A stretch of DNA of 64,000 nucleotides, taken from assembly GCF_016919405.1 (NCBI RefSeq), contig NZ_CP070352.1:930001-994000 (forward strand), written 5' to 3'. This DNA is from Ensifer sp. PDNC004. Its GTDB lineage: Bacteria > Pseudomonadota > Alphaproteobacteria > Rhizobiales > Rhizobiaceae. The notes below the pieces were generated by a model, which was not told where the DNA came from, did no database searches, and saw only the letters and a program-made list of their open reading frames with translations. The translations under genes and the position numbers were made by a program. Below, piece after piece: positions 53,816 to 62,730 of this stretch (its first letter is position 1; each line of letters begins with the position of its first letter).

Positions 53816-55156
53816 TCAGTTTTCCATGAAGGCGCGTGCCATGCTGTCGCGGATCGGCTTGGTGAGATAGTCGAAGAAGGTCCGCTCCGCCGTCTGGATC
53901 AGGATTTCCGCCGGCATGCCGGGGGTCACGACGAAATTGTGAACCCTCGCAAGCTCGCTTGCCGGCAGGTTGACGCGCGCCAGATAGACCTCGCGCGTGC
54001 CCTCCTGCGTCTGTACCGGCAATGCGTCCGCCGAGACGTAAAAAACCTGCCCGTTGAGAACCGGCGTCGTGCGCTGGTTGAGCGCGGTCAGGCGCACAGT
54101 CGCCTTTTCGCCCACCCGGATATTGTCGACGTCGGTGCGCAGCACTTGTGCCTCGATGATGAGCGGCACGTCGGCCGGCAGGATTTCCATGATCGGCTTG
54201 CCGCTCTCTATGACGCCGCCGGAGGTGTGGAAATGCATCCGGATGACCGTGCCGGTCACCGGCGCATTGATCGTCGCGCGGCGCAGAACATTGGTGGCAC
54301 CACGCAGTTGCTCGCGCACCGTGTCCAACTCAGCTTCGGCCTTCTGTAACTCGTCGAGTGCTGCCTCGCGGTAGCTCTCCTCGGTCTGGTTGACCTGCTG
54401 CTGCTGTTTCAGGATCTGGGCGCCGGTTTCGGAGACTTCGGACATCAGCCGGCCGATCTGCCCCTCGGCATCGGCGATCGCGCGCTGGATGCTCTTGATC
54501 TCCGTCTTGCGGATCAGGTCCTTGGCGAGCAGCGTCTTCTTGCCGATATATTCCTCCTCCAGCAGGGTCCGCTGCTCACGGACCGACTTCAACTGCTCCT
54601 CGAAGCCTTCGGACCGGAACTCGAGGCTCTCGATGTTTCGCTTCAAAAGACCGATGTCGCTGTCGAGCTTGCTTCTCCAGGTTTTAAAGTTGAGCTGCTG
54701 GCTCTGGACGATCGGCACGATCTCCGGATCGTCCTTCAGGTTCTCGGTGAGGACCTTCGGCAGCGCCACCTCCTTCAGGCCGTTGGCCTGCGCATTGAGC
54801 CGGGCGACGATCGCCTCGAGCCTTGCCCGTCTCAGAAAGAACTGCCGTTCGTTGGCGAGCGCCGCCGTCTCGTCCAGCCGGATCAACGGCTGGTCGGCGG
54901 TGACATGGTCGCCCTCGTTGACCAGGATTTCCTTGATGATCCCGCCCTCGAAATGCTGGATCACCTTATTCTGTCCGGTCGCGACGAAGCTTCCCTGGGC
55001 GATGACGGCCGCCGCCAGCGGCGCGGTGAAGGCCCAGAGGCCGAAACCGCCGAAGGTGACGACGATCAGCACCATGCCGATCACCGTATGCCGCCAGATC
55101 GAACGCGGAACCTCCGCGTACCAGGTCAGATCCTGTACTTTGGCCATATCGCTCAT
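53816..55156 (-). CDS. Type I secretion membrane fusion protein (HlyD/PrtE family)
   Basis: 446 residues. One N-terminal membrane helix (HTVIGMVLIVVTFGGFGLWA) is followed by the barrel start VIAQGSFVATGQNKVIQHFE, a long coiled coil (about 115-280), and the conserved lipoyl/barrel return RATINAPVTGTVIRMHFHTS. The C-terminal part (GEKATVRLTALNQRTTPVLN) is standard for the PrtE/HlyD type. It bridges the ABC exporter and an outer-membrane TolC protein, which is not encoded here. The start lies 6 bp after the ABC gene's stop, so the two are cotranscribed. Confidence 0.95.
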   Translation of the reverse strand: MSDMAKVQDLTWYAEVPRSIWRHTVIGMVLIVVTFGGFGLWAFTAPLAAAVIAQGSFVATGQNKVIQHFEGGIIKEILVNEGDHVTADQPLIRLDETAALANERQFFLRRARLEAIVARLNAQANGLKEVALPKVLTENLKDDPEIVPIVQSQQLNFKTWRSKLDSDIGLLKRNIESLEFRSEGFEEQLKSVREQRTLLEEEYIGKKTLLAKDLIRKTEIKSIQRAIADAEGQIGRLMSEVSETGAQILKQQQQVNQTEESYREAALDELQKAEAELDTVREQLRGATNVLRRATINAPVTGTVIRMHFHTSGGVIESGKPIMEILPADVPLIIEAQVLRTDVDNIRVGEKATVRLTALNQRTTPVLNGQVFYVSADALPVQTQEGTREVYLARVNLPASELARVHNFVVTPGMPAEILIQTAERTFFDYLTKPIRDSMARAFMEN

Positions 55157-55162
55157 GATCGC

Positions 55163-57631
55163 CTACGGAAGTTGGTTTTGTTCGAGCGGGTTGCCTTCGG
55201 TATTCACGCCGCGCGACGCAAGTGCCTTGAGTACATCCTGGCGCATGCCGAAGAGCGCCACGGTGCCGTTGACGAGCAACAGGACCTTGTCGACGCTGTT
55301 GAGCAGCGCGGGCCGCTGGGTGATGGTGACGACGGTGATCTTCTCGCGCTTGGCATGACTCAGCGCCCGCGTCAGCGCCGCCTCGCCGGCAGTATCGAGA
55401 TTGGAATTGGGTTCGTCGAGCACGACCATGCGCGGATTGCCGAAGAAGGCGCGAGCAAGTGCCACGCGCTGCTTCTGGCCGCCCGAAAGCGGCGAGCCGT
55501 CGGCCGCCACCACCGTTTCATACCCGTGCGGCAACGTGGCGATCATGTCGTGCACGTCGGCAAGTTTGGCGGCGGCATAAATGTCGGCGTCCGTGGCATC
55601 CTCGCGCATGCGCGCGATGTTGGCCTTGATCGTGCCGGGGAACAGCTGCACGTCCTGCGGCAGGTAGCCGATGCTTTCGCCGAATTGCCGCTGGTCCCAG
55701 TTTCTGAGATCCATAAGATCGAGCCGCACGTTGCCCGACGTCGGCAGGATGGAGCCGACGAGCATCTTGCCGAGCGTCGTCTTGCCGGCGCCGGAACTGC
55801 CGATGACCGCGAGCGAGTCGCCCGGCTCCAGCGCAAAGGTGATACCGTTGAGCACGACGCGCTTTGTGCCCTGCGGAACGAAAAGCAGGCGCTCGACATC
55901 GAGGCGCCCTTCGGGTCGCGGCAGCTTCAGCCGCTCGAAGTTCAGCGGCGACGTCTGCAACAGCGAGGTGATGCGCCCATAGGCGGCGCGCGCCTGGATA
56001 ACCTGGTGCCAGCCTTCGATCGCCGCCTCGATCGGGCCGAGCGCGCGGCCGGCGATGATCGATGCCGAAATCACCATGCCGCCCGTCAGATGGCCGTGAA
56101 GCGCGAGATTGGCGCCCCAGCCAAGCATCGTTACCTGCGTCAGCAATCGCACCGCCTTGGAAAGCGAGGCAAAGGCGATGTTACGATCCTGCGCCAGAAC
56201 CTGGGCCTTGAGCGAGCCGGCCATGTCCTTGCCCCAAATGTGCACGGCCTCAGGGATCATCGCCAGCGCATTGATGATCTGCGAATTGCGCGACATGGAA
56301 TCGAGATGCAGGTTTGCCTTGGTCTGGTAGTTGGTGGCCTCGCCGAAGCCGGCGGCCGTCGCGCGTTGGTTGAGCAGCGTGACGATCAAAAGCAGGACGG
56401 CCGAGGTGACGACGATGGCGCCAAGATGCGGATGGATGAGGAAGACCGCCACCAGGAAGAACGGCGCGATCGGTGCATCGAGGAAGGAAAGCAGCGTTCC
56501 CGACACCAGGAACGAGCGCAATTGCTGCAGGTCGCCGAGCGTCTGGTATTCGCGCCCGTTGCTGTGGAGTGCTGCTCTTGCCGCCGCACTCAGGATCGGC
56601 GCGCCGAGCTGGGCGGCGACCTCTACCGCCGTTCGCATGAGGATCATGCGGCGAATGCCGTCAAACACCGTCTGCAGCACCACGGCGCCGACGATCAGCG
56701 CCGTCAGCATCATCAAGGTGTCGATCGAGCGGCTGGTCAGCACCCGGTCGGATATCTGGAACAGATAGACCGGTATCGCGAGCACGAGCACGTTTGTGGC
56801 GATCGTGAACACCATGACGATCATCAGGTTCTGCCGGATGGCCTTGATGCCGGCCCTGAGGCTGGCGGAGAAATCGACCGGTCCGAGGCGTTTGTGAAAG
56901 ACGCCCCCTCCTCCGCCACCGCCGCCGCCCTTGCCGTCGGACGATCCGCCACCCTTATCGGGCGAACGGGCCTCGGCCTTGATCGGTCCGCGATCGGCTT
57001 CGATCACCACCATGCCCGACGGAGAATATCGCTCCTTCATCTCCGCCGTCGGCCAGACGACCGGCTTCTCCGCCGGTTTTTCGATGCGCGGTTCCGGCCT
57101 CCGTTCCTCCTGCATCGGTCGGCGCTCGCCCGGCGCTTCGTCGCGCGGAGCGGGCTGGATCTCGACGCGCGCCACCGGCTCGGTTTTCGGCGGCCAGGGC
57201 CGCTGCATGAAGTTGCCTGCCTCCGCGGCGCCTGCCGGTGGCGTTGCCGTCTGTGGCGCCTGCGGCGTTACCGCCTCGGCGATCCCCATCGGCGCGGCCG
57301 CTGCAGCACACACCGGCGCGACGCCGGATGCGGCGACCGCCGCCTGTATCGGCCTTGCAGCGACACCCGAGCCCGCGGGTGAAATGCTCCAATTGCCCTT
57401 GTCGCCGGCGTCGGTTGCCGCCACTCTTCTTATCTGGTCCGCCACTCCGTCGATCTCCCTAACGGCACGATTGAGAACGTGTTCTTGATGATTGAGCTTG
57501 CGAAGAAACTGCCGCCGCGCGGCATCGGCGCGAGACGTTTCCGACCGTGTTTCCTTTTCCTCCACGCGTGAAACGGCATCGCCGCCGGTTTCGGCGGGCG
57601 CCGGCCGTGACGGATTGGGGCGGTCGGTCAT
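55163..57631 (-). CDS. Type I secretion ABC exporter (PrtD family) with long proline-rich N-terminus
   Basis: 822 residues, about 240 longer than usual PrtD. Residues 1-250 are an unusual Pro/Ala/Arg-rich cytoplasmic extension ending in a glycine run (230-243). The membrane domain spans about 262-545. In the ATPase: Walker A GSSGAGKTT at 611-619, Q-loop Q659, signature LSGGQKQR at 715-722, Walker B with D739-E740. The H-loop reads TITQRP, with Gln772 where the switch histidine is expected. It powers export of the operon's substrates directly from the cytosol. The start is 21 bp after the preceding substrate gene. Confidence 0.93.
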   Translation of the reverse strand: MTDRPNPSRPAPAETGGDAVSRVEEKETRSETSRADAARRQFLRKLNHQEHVLNRAVREIDGVADQIRRVAATDAGDKGNWSISPAGSGVAARPIQAAVAASGVAPVCAAAAAPMGIAEAVTPQAPQTATPPAGAAEAGNFMQRPWPPKTEPVARVEIQPAPRDEAPGERRPMQEERRPEPRIEKPAEKPVVWPTAEMKERYSPSGMVVIEADRGPIKAEARSPDKGGGSSDGKGGGGGGGGGVFHKRLGPVDFSASLRAGIKAIRQNLMIVMVFTIATNVLVLAIPVYLFQISDRVLTSRSIDTLMMLTALIVGAVVLQTVFDGIRRMILMRTAVEVAAQLGAPILSAAARAALHSNGREYQTLGDLQQLRSFLVSGTLLSFLDAPIAPFFLVAVFLIHPHLGAIVVTSAVLLLIVTLLNQRATAAGFGEATNYQTKANLHLDSMSRNSQIINALAMIPEAVHIWGKDMAGSLKAQVLAQDRNIAFASLSKAVRLLTQVTMLGWGANLALHGHLTGGMVISASIIAGRALGPIEAAIEGWHQVIQARAAYGRITSLLQTSPLNFERLKLPRPEGRLDVERLLFVPQGTKRVVLNGITFALEPGDSLAVIGSSGAGKTTLGKMLVGSILPTSGNVRLDLMDLRNWDQRQFGESIGYLPQDVQLFPGTIKANIARMREDATDADIYAAAKLADVHDMIATLPHGYETVVAADGSPLSGGQKQRVALARAFFGNPRMVVLDEPNSNLDTAGEAALTRALSHAKREKITVVTITQRPALLNSVDKVLLLVNGTVALFGMRQDVLKALASRGVNTEGNPLEQNQLP

Positions 57632-57652
57632 GATTATCCTCCCGCACTCCCA

Positions 57653-59731
57653 TCAGGCGACCATGCTGTGCATGGGGTCGGCGCTGGCCGTGTCGATGCT
57701 GTGCTGGTTCGGCGAGATCTGGTCCTGCGGCTGGTGGCCGGAATCCGGCGTGAGCATGTCGTCGCCGAGAAAGATCACCGCCTCGCTGACGAGCGCATCC
57801 GGGTTCTGGCTTCCGAGATAGGGATCGTTCTTGACCAGCTCCGCCTGGATGAGCACCTCGTCCGAATAGGCGCCGCCGCCGGCATAGATCGTCTTGCCGG
57901 TATCGACATCAACGATCCCGGCATAGTTCAAAAGGGCGTTGGAGCCGGTGGAAATGGTCCAGTCCGCATCCGGGCGCGCCTCGAGCGCGTTCATCGCCAG
58001 CGTCACCTGATCACTGTCGCCGAGGATGTTGGTCTGCTGGATATAGTTGAGGCTGATGAGGTCGCCGGAAATGTAGAGCACCCGCAGGCCATGGAGCCCG
58101 GCAAAGGCGGGATCATGCAGAAAGTCGTCGCCCGACGGCTTCTTGCCTTCCGACAGGTCCTCCAGCGCCGACAGGTAACCGTCCGACATCGGATTGACCG
58201 GGCCTGCACGACCGGCCTCGACGATGCCGGCATAGTTCCAAAGCAGGTTTCCGCCAGTCGAGACCGACCCGGCACCGCTGGTGTGGAATCCGCCGACGGC
58301 ACCAATCAGATCATTGTCGAGCAGGATGTTCGTCTGCTGGATGATGTTGGCGTCGAAGACGCTTCCGCCGACGAAGATCAGGTCGAAGCGGTATCCCAGT
58401 TCAAGCAGCGAAACCTCGTTGGCGGCGGTGTTGTCGCCGGCGACGATCGAGAGCTTCGAGCCCGAAGCCGAAAGGGTCGCCGTGTCCTGGTCCGACATGA
58501 AGGTAAACTGCTGCAACCAGTTCACCATCATCAGGTCGCCCTTGACCTGGGTGATGGCCCAGGCCTTGGGGAAGTCCCCGGTTTCCGCATGGGCTGGTTC
58601 CTGCGCCGGCTCGACATGCTTGAACATCGCGATGTTCAACGCCTGGGTGGCGGCCTGCACCGGACTGCCGCCGCTGAGCGCCGAACTGACGAGGTCGCTG
58701 TCGTAATAGGCGTTGACCTGCACGATCGCGTTGAGCGCGACATGGTCGCCGGCCACAGCCAGTACGTCCGCCTGCAGCCAGTTGCTGGTGATCACGACGG
58801 AGTTGACCAGCGTGTTGCTGCCGGTTTCCAGTTCGACCGAACTGTTGATCGAAACGGCGCCTTCCCCGTACGCGACGCCGCCGCTGACCTCGACCGGCCC
58901 GTTCGTAAGTGCAGGCTCGTCCGGTGTCTCGGTGGCATCGTCCGCGCCTGGCAGATGATCCTTCAGAACTGGCGCTTCCTCGACGATCACGCCATTCACA
59001 TAGATGCCTTCGAGCGCGCTTGCCTTGGCGACGAAATGGCTGACGGTCATCCCCTCAGCCTCTGCCTCGCCGCTGGCCGCATAGGCATCGAGCCTTTCAG
59101 CCGCGTTCGTTACGAGGCTGGCGATCGCATCGCTGGAGTCAGCGACATCGGTGTCGCCGAACAGCGAAATCTGCTGTGCCGCATCGATGAGTTCGGCGAT
59201 CGTGGCGCTGTTGTCGATCTGCAGGCTGGACGTCAGTCCATGCCCGCCGACGCTGACGAAGTCGTTGTCCGAGAGTTCGGCGATCTGGTTGCTGTAGACC
59301 ACGACCGAACCCGGCGGGTTGATGTGCGGCTCGACCACCTGGGCCGCCGATCTCGGCGATCCGCCCTGCAGGAAGGCTTCCGTGCTGGCGCGGCCAAAGG
59401 AACCGCCAAAAATGGGATACTCCGGCAAAGACACTCCGGCATAGCCGTCCGGAATCGGCATGAAGATGTCCGGTCCGACCGGTTTGTACGGGACGTCGGG
59501 GTTGAAATCGTCGAGATCGTAGGGTGCGTGCACCTTGACCGGCGCGGACGAGAGTTCCTTCGGGTCCTTGTGGACCTCTCGATCCGGATCGAATTTCTCG
59601 TGGATTTCACGCAGACGGGCCTCTTCGGCCGAGAGCTCGAAAAGACCGATGAAATGGGCAATGGCCTCGGTGATCTTTGCGGAATACAAGGTCAGGGCCT
59701 CCTTCTTGTAACCGGCAGTCCCCTCTGGCAT
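57653..59731 (-). CDS. Large repetitive protein, probable type I secretion substrate
   Basis: 692 residues without signal peptide and without cysteine. The first 110 residues are polar. The rest is a beta-rich, Asn/Asp/Thr-rich stack in which similar units recur: ANIIQQTNILLDNDLIGAVG, then LNYIQQTNILGDSDQVTLAM, plus VNSVVITSNWLQADVLAVAG and MMVNWLQQFTFMSDQDTATL. This pattern (hydrophobic-QQTNILxDxD) suggests parallel beta-helical turns. Its place between a repeat-rich secreted-type protein and the ABC exporter makes it a likely exported surface or matrix protein, though no RTX nonapeptides are seen. It resembles uncharacterised rhizobial proteins next to PrtD/PrtE. Function unknown. Confidence 0.7.
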   Translation of the reverse strand: MPEGTAGYKKEALTLYSAKITEAIAHFIGLFELSAEEARLREIHEKFDPDREVHKDPKELSSAPVKVHAPYDLDDFNPDVPYKPVGPDIFMPIPDGYAGVSLPEYPIFGGSFGRASTEAFLQGGSPRSAAQVVEPHINPPGSVVVYSNQIAELSDNDFVSVGGHGLTSSLQIDNSATIAELIDAAQQISLFGDTDVADSSDAIASLVTNAAERLDAYAASGEAEAEGMTVSHFVAKASALEGIYVNGVIVEEAPVLKDHLPGADDATETPDEPALTNGPVEVSGGVAYGEGAVSINSSVELETGSNTLVNSVVITSNWLQADVLAVAGDHVALNAIVQVNAYYDSDLVSSALSGGSPVQAATQALNIAMFKHVEPAQEPAHAETGDFPKAWAITQVKGDLMMVNWLQQFTFMSDQDTATLSASGSKLSIVAGDNTAANEVSLLELGYRFDLIFVGGSVFDANIIQQTNILLDNDLIGAVGGFHTSGAGSVSTGGNLLWNYAGIVEAGRAGPVNPMSDGYLSALEDLSEGKKPSGDDFLHDPAFAGLHGLRVLYISGDLISLNYIQQTNILGDSDQVTLAMNALEARPDADWTISTGSNALLNYAGIVDVDTGKTIYAGGGAYSDEVLIQAELVKNDPYLGSQNPDALVSEAVIFLGDDMLTPDSGHQPQDQISPNQHSIDTASADPMHSMVA

Positions 59732-59821
59732 GGCGGGTCATGCCGGACTGCGCGAGAGGCTCCCCGCGCAGTCCAATTCAATGCCGATGTCCGCGGCATG
59801 CGGTTCGGCATCACCTCATGA

Positions 59822-61558
59822 TCAGGTGTTGTCGTCGTCGCCGACCGCGGTGGTCGTGAAGTCCCCACCAACAACCGTCATGTCGATCGTGTTGCCCTGC
59901 AGGTTCGCACCAAGCACGATCTGCTGGTTGAAGGCGTTGGTGTCGATGACGGCATCGGCCGACGCCGAGGAGAGCCCTTCGACGAAGCTGTCGTCACCAT
60001 TGTACGAGCCCCACATGCCGGCGCTGCCACCAGCGCCGCCGTCGCCATTCGTTGCGAAGCCACCGGCACCGCCGTCACCGGCCGCACCACCCAACGCGTG
60101 GCCACCATAGGCATCGCCACCGTCGCCACCCGCAGCCCACGAACCCGTGAGCGCGAGACCACCGAGGCCATGACCACCGGTTGCAGCACCACCGGTACCG
60201 TCGCCGCCAGTCGAGTCACCCGTGGAGCCGCCGCCGGCATAGGCGTCGCCACCACCGCCGCCGGCGCCACCGACGCCCGCACCGGCCCCATAGCCTGCAC
60301 CGGCGCCGAACCCGGCACCGAAGCCACTGCCGCCGTCGCCGGCATCGCCAGCATCGCCACCGTCAGCACTGCCGGTATCGCCGACCGCTACGCTGTTGCC
60401 ACCGTTGCTGTCGCCGCCGTCGCCGGCAAGGTTCAGGATCGGCAGGATGAAGCCGCCAGCGTCACCGCCGTCGCCTGCATCCGACGATCCGGCCGTGCCA
60501 CTCGAGACGTCGCCGCTCGTACCACCGTTGCCGGCGCCATTGCTGCCACCGTCACCACCGGCTGCCGCACCGACACCAAGACCCACACCGAGACCGAGGC
60601 CGACGCCGAGACCGGCGCCACCAGCACCACCGGCACCGGCTGTCGCCGTACCGCCATTCGCATCACCGCTGGAGCTGCCGCCACCAACGCCGACACTGGC
60701 AGCAATGCCCCCAAGGCCTGCACCGCCGGTCGCATCGGCATTGTTGTCTGCGTCGCCGCCATCGCCGTCGCCAGCGCCCGCGAAGCCACCGATCGAATGG
60801 CCGCCGTCGCCGCCGTCGCCGCCGTTGGCATAGGCCTTGCTACCGCCCTCGCCACCGTCTGCCCCGGCCTGGATGCCGTCGCCCGAGTGGGCGTCCCCGG
60901 CATTGGCGTCGCCGTTCTGGTTCAGCGTGCCGCTGTTATTGATGTCCGACGCGCTGTCGTCATCCGACATGATGGCGTTCTGGCTGAACACGTTGGCAAC
61001 GTTGCTGTTGCCGTTCATCGAGCCGTTCAGGATGTCCTTGAAGCTCGTGTTTGCCATGCCATGGATGGAGGAGTTGTCGATATCGGCGAAATCGTCATCG
61101 GAGGGCTGGTAGCCGCTGAGGTCGAGATCGACGCTCACATCGACGGTCGTCTTGCTGTCGACGTCGACATGCGAGCTGTTTTCGTTGAGGTTGGCATTCA
61201 GGTTGGCGTTGCCATTGCCGTTGAGGTTGGCATTGCCGTTGCCATTGAGGTTGGCGTTGCCGTTACCGTTCAGGTTGCCGTTGCCGTTCGCATTGGCATT
61301 GCCGTTACCGTTCAGGTTGCCATTGCCGTTCAGGTTGCCGTTGTAGGATTCGCTGTATTGCGACTGTCCCTGGTCCTGGCCTTGGCCTTGATCCTGGCCC
61401 TGTCCCTGGTCTTGGCCCTGGCCTTGTCCCTGACCCTGAAGCTGGCCTTGCAGCTCCGCCTGCAATTGTCCTTGACCCTGGCCCTGTCCTTGGTCCTGGT
61501 CTTGATCTTGAGACTGGCTGTCATCCCATGGCCACAGGATATTTTTGTCCTTGCTCAT
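59822..61558 (-). CDS. Q-G/N-G repeat and glycine-rich protein, probable type I secretion substrate
   Basis: 578 residues from ATG 61558 (GAGGTG upstream, three codons inside the longest frame). Order: short acidic head (WPWDDS), QGQGQ/DQGQGQ repeats (about residues 15-65), NGNxNLNGN repeats (about 70-125), a hydrophilic Asp/Ser-rich segment, a very long Gly/Asp/Ala-rich tract (about 210-500), and an ordinary C-terminal 60 residues (FNQQIVLGANLQGNTIDMTV). There is no signal peptide or cysteine. It is the first gene of the operon before the 692-residue protein, ABC exporter and fusion protein. It is likely exported and disordered or silk/matrix-like, perhaps in biofilm or surface coats; that role is inference. 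Confidence 0.75.
   Translation of the reverse strand: MSKDKNILWPWDDSQSQDQDQDQGQGQGQGQLQAELQGQLQGQGQGQGQDQGQGQDQGQGQDQGQSQYSESYNGNLNGNGNLNGNGNANANGNGNLNGNGNANLNGNGNANLNGNGNANLNANLNENSSHVDVDSKTTVDVSVDLDLSGYQPSDDDFADIDNSSIHGMANTSFKDILNGSMNGNSNVANVFSQNAIMSDDDSASDINNSGTLNQNGDANAGDAHSGDGIQAGADGGEGGSKAYANGGDGGDGGHSIGGFAGAGDGDGGDADNNADATGGAGLGGIAASVGVGGGSSSGDANGGTATAGAGGAGGAGLGVGLGLGVGLGVGAAAGGDGGSNGAGNGGTSGDVSSGTAGSSDAGDGGDAGGFILPILNLAGDGGDSNGGNSVAVGDTGSADGGDAGDAGDGGSGFGAGFGAGAGYGAGAGVGGAGGGGGDAYAGGGSTGDSTGGDGTGGAATGGHGLGGLALTGSWAAGGDGGDAYGGHALGGAAGDGGAGGFATNGDGGAGGSAGMWGSYNGDDSFVEGLSSASADAVIDTNAFNQQIVLGANLQGNTIDMTVVGGDFTTTAVGDDDNT
61190..61510 (-). repeat. DNA repeats encoding NGN and QGQ stretches
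   Basis: On the minus strand, 61349-61510 is a run of 6- to 18-bp repeats coding Q-G/D-Q dipeptides (CAGGGC, CAGGAC), and 61190-61345 one of 18-bp units coding NGNxNL. Such tracts expand and contract by slippage, so their length is expected to vary between strains and is a place for assembly errors. Confidence 0.85.
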
Positions 61559-62089
61559 AACGATCACCTCAAGTTGAGGCCGCGACAGCCGAGCCGCATT
61601 CTTCTCATACGCGGATTTGGGCCATGCGCGGGCTACATGTTGAACTTAATGAAAATGGTTCCTCCTGGACGCCGCAGCGTCCGCATGCCGATATTTCGAT
61701 TGCTTTCTTCTGGCTGCCTCTCCCCTATTGGGTCGAGAGGACCGGATCAGGTTCCCTAAAGGGCATTTTGCCATTCGATGCAGTGCTAGCCCCATAAGGC
61801 CCGATGCGTCCTGCTCGCCGGTTGCGCTGGAGAGTCTGTCGAAAACCGATACACATTGTAAGTTGTCAGTTCGGGCTAACCACCGCGGGCTAGCGGCGAC
61901 GGCTGGATGTCTTCACCCGTGGGTTAGGTAAAATGTGGCCATCAACCTTCCGCTGGCGCCAAGCCGACGACAGGGCTGGGCGTTGCGTTTCAGGCCCTGC
62001 AGGACGCCTGCTGGAACAAATTTACTCGCCGCCAGAATGGGATATTCTAACGTTCGTCCATTGACGGACGAAAGCGTTGGCAGAGGCCC
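61559..62089. other. 531-bp intergenic region upstream of the type I secretion operon
   Basis: No coding frame is convincing. It must contain the promoter of the leftward secretion operon and that of the rightward gene at 62090. A short inverted element (GACGCCGCAGCGTC, 61668-61682 region) was noticed. No known operator was recognised. Confidence 0.4.
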
Positions 62090-62572
62090 ATGGCAAGATT
62101 TCATGAGATCCTACTTCTGATCGGACAACTCAACTATACGTGGACCAATACGGAGAGTTTGCTCATCTACCTCATCGCCGGCCTCGCCCGGGTCGACAAG
62201 GAAACCGCGATCGTCATCTTCCTGACGCTGAACACGACGCGGGCCCGCATCGAACTCGTCGAGCGGCTGACCAAGATGGGAAAGACACCTGCCGCCCAGC
62301 GGCAGGAAATTCTGGCGATCACCCAACAGCTTGGCCGGCAGGCGAAGCTCCGCAACAAATACAGCCACTGCATCTATTCCTTCGACGAAACCGGCGATCA
62401 GGCGAGCACGCAACTGATGGCGATCTTCGACAGCAAGGACACGATCAAGTACGGCAAGATCGAGCAGATCAACGAGGCGGAGATCGCGCGGATCAACGAG
62501 GTGATCGAGCAGCTGCAGGAGGTCAACCGGGAAATCTGGGCGATCGTCGACCGTTACGCCTTCCCGCGCTGA
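62090..62572 (+). CDS. Conserved hypothetical cytosolic helical protein
   Basis: 160 residues from ATG 62090 (AGAGGCCC upstream). Predominantly helical and charged, starting MARFHEILLLIGQLNYTWTN with a repeated pattern (VIFLTLNTTRARIELVERLT, QQLGRQAKLRNKYSHCIYSF) that recalls small uncharacterised rhizobial proteins with RNKYxHxxY, a HEPN-like motif. The RxxxxH spacing in LRNKYSHCIY could indeed be a HEPN-type ribonuclease motif, but the overall match is uncertain. It stands alone. Role unknown. Confidence 0.65.
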   Translation: MARFHEILLLIGQLNYTWTNTESLLIYLIAGLARVDKETAIVIFLTLNTTRARIELVERLTKMGKTPAAQRQEILAITQQLGRQAKLRNKYSHCIYSFDETGDQASTQLMAIFDSKDTIKYGKIEQINEAEIARINEVIEQLQEVNREIWAIVDRYAFPR

Positions 62573-62730
62573 TCGACCGCCACGAACGCTGCTTGCGGCC
62601 TGTCGCCATCCTGCCGCCTGCGGGCGGTGACGGACGCGCGGCGGCCCCACACGGCCCGGTTTCCACCCATCCACAATTCAACCGCATTGTCAGGCCATCG
62701 CACGAGCGATGGCAACGGGAGGCGATGCGG

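Noticed and set aside
54905..57382. 825-codon plus-strand ORF opposite the secretion genes
   Set aside because: It is the reverse complement of the ABC exporter and fusion protein, whose motifs are unambiguous.
61144..61510. CRISPR-like appearance of the short repeats
   Set aside because: The repeats are in frame with, and explained by, QG and NG peptide repeats; there are no unique spacers of constant length.
60098..61759. 553-codon plus-strand ORF opposite the Q/G/N repeat protein
   Set aside because: Ala/Thr/Val-rich antisense of glycine codons; ribosome site and operon context favour the minus strand.
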